A stretch of 64,000 bases of DNA, taken from positions 1,718,501 to 1,782,500 of the forward strand of contig CAUJGJ010000001.1 of NCBI GenBank assembly GCA_963170055.1, written 5' to 3'. A program made the position numbers and the translations under genes. The notes under the pieces were generated by a model. That model did not search any database, was not told the origin of the DNA, and saw only the letters and a program-made list of their open reading frames with translations. Shown here piece after piece: positions 22,688 through 33,768 of this stretch (within the stretch, counting starts at the first letter, position 1; each line of letters starts with the position of its first letter). Origin of the DNA: Halisarca cf. caerulea. Its lineage: Eukaryota > Porifera > Demospongiae > Chondrillida > Halisarcidae.

Positions 22688-25600
22688 ATGGGAGCAGGGA
22701 GCTACAGTAGAGAGGGAAAGACTCTAAAGTTGCTCACTTTGACAGCAGTGATAGGTGAGACCTGTCTACTGCATATGCTGTATAGTGTAGCAAATCAACT
22801 ATGCTTATCCTTTCTCTTCACACTACAGTTCTTTGTCAAGGACAAAATGGTAAGATGATCACAGCAGAGGTGCACACACCTTGTCTCAATACTACAGCAG
22901 GGCTTGTGACACTGTACACTAGTACAACACCTCAGTAGTTGTCCACTACTTGCTTGTGGCAATATCCCACTTGTCTGGGACTAACATAGTGCACAGTATA
23001 CAGTGAAACCTCTGTAACTCGGCCACCTTGGGACCAAGAGAAGTTGGCCAGATTAGAGAGGTGGTCAGAAATTACAGGTTCATTCCAACATGTGGGTAAC
23101 CCCTGGGACTAGACAAAATGGCCAGTTTAGACAGTGTGGCCAGCTCATAGAGGCCTGGATTAGAGAGGCTTCACTCTACACACCTTCCTACCTCCTCCCT
23201 CTCAGTGACCGTGGTCTTGGATGTGTACACTCCCACTTCTACACTGGATAACAACACTACTCTACAATTGGGGACAACCTGCATCCTCCTCTGTAGGACT
23301 GGAGGACTACCACATGGGACAGACTACAACTACACATGGACATGTCCTAACGGACCTTGTACCATTGGACAAGGAACAAACACCAACAGAGACACCTATG
23401 GGGACAGACTCTTACTCAACATACTCTCATACAGTGATGCAGGGACCTACACCTGTCAAGTTAGATTAGCTACAACAGGTCAACTACTGGGAATGGATCA
23501 GTTTGTACTGGGAGTGGAAGGTACAGTTGGGTAGTGTCTAAGATGGGGAAGTCTTGCGGTTATTGAGGGCAAATGAATAACAGCACATTACCTTACCATT
23601 GGCAAACTCAAGATACTGTACATGCCATTGGACGTACATGATATTAAGGTGTAAGCTGAGGGCACGTGCTCTGATATCAACAAGCTGGCCCAACCAGCTA
23701 CAACTTCTGACAAGCTTGAACAAACTCTGCACAACCTTGTGACGAGGTAGTGACAAGAGTGTCATTTTCATATAGGACCTAAAATGCTAAAGGGATATGT
23801 CAAATCCTGTATTATTCCTCTAGTGAGGTTGTTATCACAGACTACTGTAGGTGATATCAGTCTAATGGTAATCATGGATACACATATCTAAATAAGTGAT
23901 AATTTATTCAACATTACCTAGTGGTAGTAGAATTGTGAGGGAGTAAATAGTACTGATGAGCATTTAGAATAATAAATTATACTTGAGTGCAGCTTTGAGG
24001 GCACCAAAAACAGGACTTACAATTAAGCTGTAGTTGTTTCCAGCCACCTTACCAAACTAAACTTACTAGAATGCACGCAAACTAGTGGAAGACAATTACA
24101 TTCAAGTCTAAACAAAAAGCATGACAAGGGGTACTTGGATCACAATGATTCAGAGAGAGAGGATGCTAGCATGTTAACCCTAACAGCCCTGAGGTATTTT
24201 CTGGGCGGGAGTTGGTTGAAGAGGGGTAAGAATAACATACATACTGTATGCATACACTAAAATGTGGACAAATTCACACTATGAGAACACATGTGCTAAA
24301 TCTTCCATACTGAAACTATGGAAAAGTCTATTGCTTACAAAGGTTTAAGTCTGGCATTCTATATTGTGCTTCGTATAGCCCTACTGTGTTGTCCAACCAT
24401 ACAGTCACACATTTATCTAACGAACAACTTACTGTCATGTTGATATTATCTGGCACTTTGGTGGCAATGCAATTGGCTTCTGACAAAAGTCACACACACA
24501 ATTTAGTAATTTTGACAATGCACGTATTGCACGTACATAGAGAATACACATTTAGTACTGGCAGCCATATTGATGATGTCAATGGAGTGTGCATTGGTAT
24601 TCTTCCAATACAAAATGCTATTATACGGCACAGTCAAGTGTCACTAAGAAAAACTTTAGGGGATGTCCCCTATGGCAGACACTGCATACATACATATAGC
24701 TTAGATAACTTGTTATAAACGTGAACTGAACTCAGAATACTATGTACAAAGTAGGAAAATTTAGCAGACTAGTGCTTAAATTACAATAATATTATGCACA
24801 AATAATATCCATAAGGGAGTCCAATGCAATGTTTGTGTTAACTGTAACATGAGTAGTTGTGATACTTATGACTGTCAGCCATGTTTTACAATAGTAATCT
24901 GTGAAATATGGTCAACGAACAAAGATCTGCACTATTCACACTGGAATATGTAATTTCCTGTTGCAAAGTGATGTGTGAAAATCACACAAGTACACATTAT
25001 ACTCAAAATTTCTCACTATACGGTAGTCAAGGACTCCATATTGTGGACATTCACAGTAAAGGGTCCCAAACTGTCTCTATGAGGAGCTGTTTCCGTTAAA
25101 TCATTTTGGCTTCATGACCAATAATAATTATTCTCACATAATTCCAAATAAATTTCATTCCCAAATGTCTTGTGTATGTGAATAGTCCAGGTTGACAAGC
25201 AATAAAGTATGTATGTCATACTTGGAATAACACCCTGGCAAGTATCCTGAATTTTCACTCACAAATCTATTGCCAGTAAAATGACATGATTCTCTCCCTG
25301 GGAAACCTACATGTAGGTTTCAGAACAATGCATGCCTTCTCTGCAACAATTCAAACTATTCATGTATTCAAGAAACAATGGCTGGTGAACTGCCACTAGA
25401 TCCCTTGCACATTACATGCAAGACAACTGAACTATCATATTGCGGGAAAATTTCAGGGTAAAACTTTTGCAAGTGGCTCCATTTCGCGAATTCCGTGAAT
25501 ATTTTCACAAATCCTTAAATTTCAGGAGGCCATTTTTTACTTAGACGATGGCAAAAAAAGTAGCTCTTGTGTGTATTGTGTGAACGAAATGGCTCAAGAC

Positions 25601-27442
25601 CAAGACGTTTGCACCATTAAAACTTCACACAAAGATTCGAAGTTTGTAATTGGCTGTCAAGCTTCAGGAGTGTACACTCCACTTGATTGTCTCGTTTGTA
25701 GAACTGAAAACATGATGTATAGCATCACTAACTTTTCTAGAAACAGCTAACAAAATCTCAGAGTCAACTGCAATTGAACCAAATTTGAAATCAAATGCAG
25801 TAAAGAACAATGGTGAGTTGCCTAGCATGTACATACTACACGTGAGCCCAACGTAACCATGGATGACTGAAATAAAGTCCTAAGATTTTGTAAATCGGAA
25901 TTTTTCACATGTTGGGATATTCGCAAAATTTGTGAAAATATTAATCCGCAAAAATTTCCCACTATATAATTCATGGAGATGTTTATGGAACAGCATATTC
26001 ATTATTGTACTATTTACATACAGCATGCTCATATGCTTACATTGTCTGTGTAAGAAGCATTTGCTTTCTGTATATATTCATGCTACAGGTGGTATTGTCC
26101 TCCACAGTGGGACCAACCTCATTCCAAACAATGACTTCATCACTAGTGTACAAGACATCACCTCTAGTACAACCATCACCATACGATGTACTTCACACCA
26201 ACAACCTCATTGGAGGGGACCCAATGGACAGACACTACCAACAATACAAAACAGCACACTCCATCAGATCCTCAATGGGAACACATCAATACTTACTGTT
26301 GACACTAACAATCTCAACAACTTCACTAATGGAAGGTTCTCCTGTGACACTACACAACACACAACTAATGTCAACCTGTACATTGGACCAGGAGGTGAGG
26401 GGGGAGATATACTGTATGTAGGTGGGCCAATACGTATAGTGTAATGTAATGTACTGCAGTAATATTACCCCTTGCTTTTCTCTTATATAAATTAATATAC
26501 ATATATGTTCAACATGCAGAGTCACTGCCAACACCAGGAGCTACCGGGCGTTCCAATGGCACTCACACCATAATAAGTCCAACACTAGAGGCACTCACTC
26601 AAGCAAACAGATTCATTGTCAGTTATCAACGTCAAGATCTCAATGTACCACTCGATGTGGAGTATCAAGAGGCAGTGGTTACTGGAGGCAATACTGAAAT
26701 AGTCAAAGAGACATCTATACCAGGAGTGATGTACCACGTACTGGTGCGGGCTGTAAATGGTAGTCAGTACAGTTATACGCCAGTGACATTAACACCAATT
26801 CTATTGCAATTAGCACAAGGTACGTAAGGCATTCACAGACAATATTGAGTGGTACCTATTCCCATATGATAAATATATATATTGTATGACTACTATACAG
26901 TAAATCATTTCCGTCCAGCTTCCTCCAAACCAAGATTCCTCACTGTCACAACAACATTCACTCAAGGATTACAGCTCAACTGGATACCACCAAAACAACC
27001 CAATGGACCAATTCAATATCAACTCAACTATGGAACCAATACCACACAATTCACTACAGTAACAGTTAATACAACTGGTGATGACACCTACTACAACCTA
27101 ACTGGACTACAACAGAACACTACATATTACATCAGAGTGGTGGCTGTTAGCTATATGACACTCAATGGAGTAGCAAGGACTGAGGGAGAATGGATTACAG
27201 CTACTACAGAGAGTGAAGGTTTGAATAGTTACAGTAGTTATGACATTCTTGCAGCCTAACAATTAAGTCACATCTTCATAAAGGATGCCTTTCCTATATA
27301 ATTACTGTAAAGCCACATTTCTTTACAAATGATAATGATAATATAATTTTGGCCATTGCTTTGGCGAAATCACTACACACACACATGCACTCATGCATGT
27401 ATACACAAACACATGCACACATGCACACATGTACACACACAT

Positions 27443-27530
<88 letters not shown>

Positions 27531-29584
27531 TAACAGAATTAGAATACCATTAAAGAGTGTTTCCTTCCCTTCCTAAATATAGTCTTGTCTTCAACTACAT
27601 CAAGTATCACAATGGCCACCTCAACACTAACTGCTGCAATAAGTACACCTACACCTACACCTACTACAACTGGCAGTGTACCAACAATTTCAAGTACCAA
27701 CAGTAAGCACATGTGTATGTACGTATACAGTATGTACATATGTGGATCATGTGGGCATAAATCTAAGTACACATACAGCTAGATGGGCATAGAGCTAGAA
27801 AAAGTTTGGATGGACTGGGTGCAGTGTGCAAATTCTACAGCACACAAATATATTGCAGTGTTACAGTATGTAATTTACGAAATGGGATGTACAAATTTGC
27901 ACACTGTACCCAGTCCATCCAAACTCTGTCTAGCTCTACGACCATCTAGCTCCATGTACATGCCTAGCCCTATGCCCATCTCTCCCTATGCCATATCTAA
28001 CCCTGTGTAACAAACACTCCCGCTCTCTGTGTCCATTGCTCTTTGGCAATTGGCAAATTTTCATATCAACATCGCTTTTCATTCAGTTGAGCAATTTCTT
28101 GCCCCTGTGTGCATTTTATGCATAATAATGCATATTTGCCATATTTGCTAAACTCAACATTGACATTGAAGTATCCAAATAAAACAACATGTGGTGCAAA
28201 AGGACCGTTCCCCTAATAATATAAAGCAATGTAAGGCATCATGCTGAACTGAAGTGTACTTGGGTAATTAGCATGATTTGCAAATGTAGTGAGTGCACCT
28301 ATACCTATGCCGTGGAAATGGGTTACAAATGATAATACGTAAATTTCATAGTATACGTACGTATGTACGGTCTTCATACCAATCACAAACCTGTTCAAAA
28401 AATGTAAGAATTATAAGACCTGAATAAAAATCCTTTACAATGGAAACAAGTAATTCAGGTAAAAAACCCGTGGGGCTGCCGCCCCTCGTCTGGAATTACT
28501 TGTATGTTATAACAATTTATCTCGGCAACAATGGTATCAGGTTTACGATAGTTTTTTATCCTTCAGCTTGTAATTTTCACCTTCATTACAATTTTGAAGA
28601 AAATTCGCTTCATTTTAGGAGGGTTTCAGCCACAGTTTTATCCGTCAGGATAAAAATTCCAACAAACTTCCTGTTGCATATATATACAGTGAGACCTCAC
28701 TTATCCGCACCTCACTAAACCGGTTCCCTCACCATCCGCATCATTTCCTCCCAAAACGAATGTGCGCAATACATTTTAACCTCGATTAACCGGAAACCTC
28801 GCTATCCGCATCCAGCCATGTTTTCTGTATACTGTTGGATACTAGTCAGTATAATTTTCCCTCTTTTATCCGTTGGTTTACACCTGGAGTGAAACTTTGT
28901 GTAGTCTTTCTGTTCTTTTCGAGCTGTGTCTACCTGAGATGGCCTCTAGTTTGCCCTTGAAACGTCCAAGGAACTCCTTAAATGCCAGTAAGAAGAAGTA
29001 AATCTGTCTTTACAAGCAAGCACACCCGAAGGCTACGTATGACGGAATCCAAGCGCACTTTGAGAAGGACTGGGGATTTAAGGTTGGTCTTTTCACCATT
29101 GATGATGTTTGGCATACTCGAAGTGCATGGTTGAAAGTAGAAGATGACAGCAAGGTATGCCGTACCCGAACGCCGAAGAACCAAAGCATGGAAGATTCGG
29201 AAGCACTTGCAATTTCTCAACACGAAAAACTTGGTTGGTGCAAAGCAAACAAGTATTTTTGACTTCTTTTCTAAATAGGCCAAGATTTTCATCGTATTAT
29301 ACTTATTATTGACCAGGCCACTGAGAACTGTGACTGCATGATTTGTTTTATTTATAGTACATTGGTGTATGACACATGTAGTACTGTATACTTGTGATTG
29401 TTTTTGTTTGTTGCTTAATAGTTTGATTGATTTGAAGTTCCATGGGTACAGTACATTTGCATGTTAAAAATAGTGGTGAGACTTGCAAAAACGTGTGTAC
29501 AATACCGCACCATCACTTATCCAGTTCCCTCACTTTATCCGCAAATTCATTCAAAACGGACGTGTGCGGATAAGTGAGGTCTGA

Positions 29585-29635
<51 letters not shown>

Positions 29636-32600
29636 TAGAGTGTTTCACTTCCGGAATTCGTAATGAAACTAATTTAGGGGCTGCCTGCGGCATTTTTTAC
29701 CCAAAAGCACTGGAACATGCAAGGCAGGGATGTTTGTTATACAGGGCTACACAGGCATAAGGCTGGACAAGTGTAGCACTAGATGGGCATAGGACTATAT
29801 ATGGGCATAGGACTAGATGAGCATAGGGCTAGATGAGCATAGGGCTAGATGAGCATAGGACTAGATGGGCATAGGACTAGATGGGCATAGGACTAGATGG
29901 GCATAGGACTAGGTGGGCATAGGACTAGATGGGCATAGGACTAGATGGGCATAGGACTATATATGGGCATAGGACTAGATGAGCATAGGACTAGATGAGC
30001 ATAGGACTAGATGGGCATAGGACTAGATGAGCATAGGACTAGATGAGCATAGGACTAGATGGGCATAGGACTAGATGAGCATAGGACTAGATGGGTATAG
30101 GACTAGATGAGCATAGGACTAGATGAGCATAGGACTAGATGGGCATAGGACTAGATGGGTATAGGACTAGATGGGTATAGGACTAGATGGGCATAGGACT
30201 AGATGGGTATAGGACTAGATGAGCATAGGACTAGATGGGTATAGGACTAGATGGGTATAGGACTAGATGAGCATAGGGCTAGATGAGCATAGGACTAGAT
30301 GGGCATAGGACTAGATGGGCATAGGACTAGATGGGCATAGGACTATATATGGGCATAGGACTAGATGAGCATAGGGCTAGATGAGCATAGGACTAGATGA
30401 GCATAGGACTAGATGAGCATAGGACTAGATGGGTATAGGACTAGATGAGCATAGGACTAGATGAGCATAGGACTAGATGGGCATAGGACTAGATGGGTAT
30501 AGGACTAGATGGGTATAGGACTAGATGGGCATAGGACTAGATGGGTATAGGACTAGATGAGCATAGGACTAGATGGGTATAGGACTAGATGGGTATAGGA
30601 CTAGATGGGCATAGGACTAGATGGGTATAGGACTAGATGGGCATAGGACTAGATGAGCATAGGACTAGATGGGCATAGGACTAGATGGGTATAGGACTAG
30701 ATGGGTATAGGACTAAACAGGCCTAGGGCTAGACAGGCATATACCGTACATCAGGAAATTCACAGCTAATAAATTTCATGGTTTTTGCGGTTTGAAAGGA
30801 TCCACGAAATTATTCATCCACGAACTTCAATGAAAAAATGGCTGCCGGCGGAATCATGTATCGCTTTTGCTCCTAGAATTTGTTTGCATGCAAAGATTGA
30901 TAATATATGTGATGTAGTTTGCTTTCATTTTTACTTTCTTTCTTCATATTCATTTTTTAAAAAGCTTAAGGAACATAGCTTTGTATGTATCTTCGTCAAT
31001 AGGCTTCAAACTTCCATGAGGTTGACAAAGAACTGCCGAGAGGACTACATTTCACCTGCTAGATCTTGCCTGTTCACTCTTGAGAGATTGAAAACTAACT
31101 ACACCTATAAGATAAACAAACTAAGACACAATTTTGCTCATTAGGAGAAGCTAACACTTGAAAAACAAGGAGGATCTTGTGTCACACAATCTTCAGCCGG
31201 AGAACGCGCATCTTTTTATCCGTAAAAAAATTTTGACCACCGAAAATGAGGCTAGCTGTGAAATGTTTGTACCGTGAAAATTTGCTGACGTACAGTAATT
31301 TGTCAGAGTTTAGGTGGACTGGGTGCAATGTGCAGTTTCCTACACCCTATTGGTTATAACGCAGTCCTAGAGACTGAAATGTGAGGTGTAGGAATTTGTA
31401 CACTGCACCCAGCCTACTTCAAAAGCTAAGAAGCCACTTTTCACACATTTTTAATTCATACATATTGTTAAGGATTGCAGTATGATGCTGTAATTAACAT
31501 GATTTAGTGTAATAGGAATCATGACAAACTATAATGAATATTCCCCAACCTTACGAAGTAACATAAGCCTTGTTTCATTGCACAGGTATACCCCTAGAGG
31601 CTGTTGGAATAGCAGTTGGAGTAGCAGGTGGACTACTCTTCATAGTCATCGTGATACTGATAGCTGTGGTTGGGTATTTGATCTGCACAAGGCGTAGACG
31701 AACTAAGAAACAGCCACCACCGGACTACTACAGCACAGTAGGGCCAACAGATAAGCCAAGTTTAGACGAAGAGAAACAAAGTCAAAAAGGACCACTTGTA
31801 ATAGCTAACAATGGCAGTGAAGTGGCGTACTCTACTATTCTAGACGTCACAGACAATAATAGCAGTAGCTCAGAGCAGGAGAACAAATGTGACGTCATCA
31901 CAAACAAGCATGCAGAGGAAGCAGCCAATGGGTTAGAGCCTACAGTGTATGAATACGCCACCACTGATGAGGTCATGAATAAGAAAAATAAGAGTGAGTT
32001 ACAAAATGAGGAGTATGCCACTATAGATGAACGTGAAACTGATACGTCTGCCAAAACAGAAGTTGGCTATGCAACAATACCAGACCAGCCAAGTGATGCT
32101 GAGTACAGTGTGGTTGGTCCCCTTCTGGGCGGATCAGCTGAACAGAAACAACCACCTGACTTCTACGATACACGAAAGGACACAGAGCCACCATCTTCAG
32201 ATCAAAGCTCTTCCACAACTCATAATAATAATGAAACAATGAAAGATGGCCGCCCACTACCTAATGTAGGATATGAAACAATAGGAAGTGGGTCCCTACC
32301 CTCTGATACCAGCTATGACAAGGTAGGCGACAAAAGTCAAAATCCAGATGCTGGCTATGAAACAGTAGATAAAAACAACACATCAAGTGTTGCTGGCTAT
32401 GAGACAATAGACAAAGACAATACTCCCAACACTACCGGTTACGAGGCAATTGATAAGGATGGCACACCATGTGGTGCTGGTTATGAAACAGTAGGGAATG
32501 GGCATCCTTCACCTCACGCTGGGCATGAAGAGGTGAAAGATAAAACTTCAAAGCCTGATCCTGGTTATGAAACGGTAGATGTAGATCCTACACCTACTGG

Positions 32601-33003
32601 GGAAGGTGAATACGAACTGGTAGATGCAGGGCGTGTTCTGGGAGAGAAAACGACAAACAAACAAAAGCAACCACCTGATTACAATACAGGAAACACTGAC
32701 ACAAAGGAAGAGAAACCACATCAGTCAGGAAGTGACACAGCATTGGAAAAGGAAGCTACTCCAACCGCCAAGGTGGAAGATCTCTACACCACACCTGACA
32801 TGTCCAAAAAGAAAAAGAAATTAAAAGAGGATAACTCGCTACAAAATGCACCCTCTGTTCCTTCATTTGATCCTGAGCTCCTGTACTCACTCCCAGAGAA
32901 GAAAAAGAAAGACAGCGACAAGAAAACTTCAAACCCTGAGCCACCAGACAACGATAAACCACCAGAAACTGAGGCAGGATTGCAGGACACAGTTGAGGAC
33001 TGA
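22688..33003 (+). CDS. Ig2-FN3(2) single-pass receptor, copy 3, tail with repeated GYETxD sites
   Basis: Exons 22688-22754, 22829-22849, 23206-23520, 26089-26394, 26520-26819, 26919-27218, 27583-27702 and 31586-33003, all phase 1 internally, join to about 948 residues. Signal exon MGAGSYSREGKTLKLLTLTA...; micro-exon; Ig1 (23-127); Ig2 (128-229); FN3 (230-329); FN3 (330-429, with a 2-codon insertion relative to copies 1 and 2); Thr/Pro stalk; membrane segment about 475-500 (VGVAGGLLFIVIVILIAVVG); tail of about 445 residues, the longest of the three. The tail contains EYATI, GYATI, EYSVV, then a series GYETI, SYDKV, GYETV, GYETI, GYEAI, GYETV, GHEEV (Tyr lost), GYETV, EYELV, and ends with LYTTPD and LLYSLPEK. 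Long introns hold MITEs, a CA tract, a pogo-like element and a 16-bp minisatellite. Surface receptor with many SH2-docking candidates (inference). Confidence 0.85.
22999..23178. mobile_element. MITE, CAGT-ended 'TTGGCCAG' family (copy 2)
   Basis: It starts TACAGTGAAACCTCTGTAAC, ends TTAGAGAGGCTTCACTCTA, and carries the CTTGGGACCA and GGCCAGATTAGAGAGG words. It lies in the second intron of receptor copy 3, 28 bp before the Ig1 exon. Confidence 0.8.
25441..25967. mobile_element. Putative MITE with GGGAAAATTT ends
   Basis: The left end TGCGGGAAAATTT and the right end AAAAATTTCCCAC are inverted; inner CGCGAATTCCGTGAATATTT and AAATTTGTGAAAATATT also mirror each other. About 525 bp, in the intron before the Ig2 exon of copy 3. 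No intact frame. Confidence 0.55.
27375..27530. repeat. (CA)n microsatellite
   Basis: CA tract with ATGCACACATG interruptions at its left side, in an intron of receptor copy 3. Confidence 0.95.
27778..27953. mobile_element. MITE, GTTTGGATGGACTGGGTGCA ends (copy 1)
   Basis: Arms of about 60 bp: GCTAGATGGGCATAGAGCTA...TTTGGATGGACTGGGTGCAG against CCCAGTCCATCCAAACTCTG...TAGCTCTACGACCATCTAGC. The spacer is about 60 bp. A shorter related element is at 31305-31428. Confidence 0.8.
28448..28684. mobile_element. Foldback element, copy 2
   Basis: Shares AAACC(C/T)GTGGGGCTGC, GGAATTACTTGT and TTTTTATCCTTCAGC with 11897-12240, but most of the second arm is deleted. It abuts the pogo-like element. Confidence 0.6.
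28687..29587 (+). mobile_element. Decayed pogo/Tigger-like DNA transposon
   Basis: Terminal inverted repeats of 24 bp with one mismatch (CAGTGAGACCTCACTTATCC at the left, GGATAAGTGAGGTCTGACTG at the right) are flanked by TA. From 28939 a frame starts MASSLPLKRPRNSLNASKKK, hits a stop, then continues ICLYKQAHPKA, AHFEKDWGFKVG and IDDVWHTRSAWL, which has the form of the CENP-B/pogo N-terminal helix-turn-helix DNA-binding domain. The frame ends about 35 codons later, and the catalytic part is missing. It is a deleted, non-functional copy in the last intron of receptor copy 3. Its ends explain the CAGT/ACTG MITEs elsewhere in the window. Confidence 0.75.
29588..29632. repeat. (TA)n microsatellite
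   Basis: TA tract at the right edge of the pogo-like element, possibly grown from its TA target site. Confidence 0.95.
29777..30715. repeat. 16-bp minisatellite, AGATGGGCATAGGACT unit
   Basis: Close to 60 tandem copies of a 16-bp unit with G/A and C/T variants (GGGCATA, GAGCATA, GGGTATA), with a higher-order pattern where blocks of variants recur. In the last intron of receptor copy 3. Confidence 0.97.
30742..31297. mobile_element. MITE, TACCGTACGTCAGGAAATTT family (copy 2)
   Basis: The left end TACCGTACATCAGGAAATTC and the right end AAATTTGCTGACGTACAGTA are inverted; the interior matches 15657-16224 (CCACGAAATTATTCATCCAC, AATGGCTGCCGG). TA flanks. Confidence 0.85.
31305..31428. mobile_element. 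MITE, GGACTGGGTGCA family (copy 2)
   Basis: The arms GTGGACTGGGTGCAATGTGC and GTACACTGCACCCAGCCTAC are inverted, with CTACACC and GGTGTAG inside them. Related to 27778-27953. Confidence 0.7.
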
Positions 33004-33314
33004 AGAACACTTCACTGCTGCTAACTGTATCTCAACATAATTCAACACACGTGGATTTCTCTTCTGATATTCTATTACATTGTTCTCCGTTGTAATTTTC
33101 CTTATGCATGCTGTTTATGCATATACTGCATGAAAGATATATTTACTGTCAATATTGTACTTGGACTCAATATCATGTGTGTTTCCTCTGTATATTCTGT
33201 ACCATAATTCTTTCTAAATTTGACATAAGTCCTTGGCTTGAGTTGTTAATACAACTATGTATTAATCATCAAGGTACTGTATAAAGACATGTTTACATAT
33301 GTATATGTACTTAG

Positions 33315-33576
33315 GTGTTCTCCCCAGAAGAAATTTCAGGCATGTTGAATATGCACATATGTACATGCATACATGCATACGTACACCATCATATACGTAC
33401 GTATATATGCATACAATGCGTCACAAATTTCTTGAAGGTTCAGTTTTGGGCACTCTATAGAATGATTTGTACTAAACATAGAATCAATGCATGTATGTGT
33501 TTTTCCTACAAGTAACATTAGATTTTAGTAAAGAAGGCATGTTGGACCGACTGCCTTAAGATACCTGGGGGACACT
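33315..33576. mobile_element. MITE, TGTTCTCCCCAG terminal repeats (copy B)
   Basis: Starts TGTTCTCCCCAGAAGAAATT and ends TAAGATACCTGGGGGACACTG; inverted relative to copy A at 190-443, with a matching interior. Confidence 0.65.
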
Positions 33577-33584
33577 GCTACATA

Positions 33585-33768
33585 TAGTAAAACCTGACTG
33601 TCTTGAAGACTATATCTGCATAGAAGGACCACCTGTCTACAGTGACCATTGCAGACTGGTCCAGGACCTATCAACGCAATACTATTGTACCTCTACAAAA
33701 GGACCACTTGTCTATAGAGACCACAATTACTTGGTGCTTTGAGAGGTCTTTATACACAGGTTTTACTG
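33585..33768. mobile_element. MITE, AGTAAAACCTG/CAGGTTTTACT ends
   Basis: The left end AGTAAAACCTGACTGTCTTG and the right end ACACAGGTTTTACTGTA are inverted. Internal GGACCACCTGTCTACAG and GGACCACTTGTCTATAGAGA words recur at 34041-34238, where ACAGAGACCACCTGTCT is present three times in tandem. Confidence 0.75.

Noticed and set aside
29777..30715. CRISPR-like array
   Set aside because: The 16-bp units are contiguous with no unique spacers, and the genome is eukaryotic.
30785..31144. 119-codon frame at 30785
   Set aside because: It lies inside a MITE that has another copy at 15657-16224, and no transposase motif is visible.
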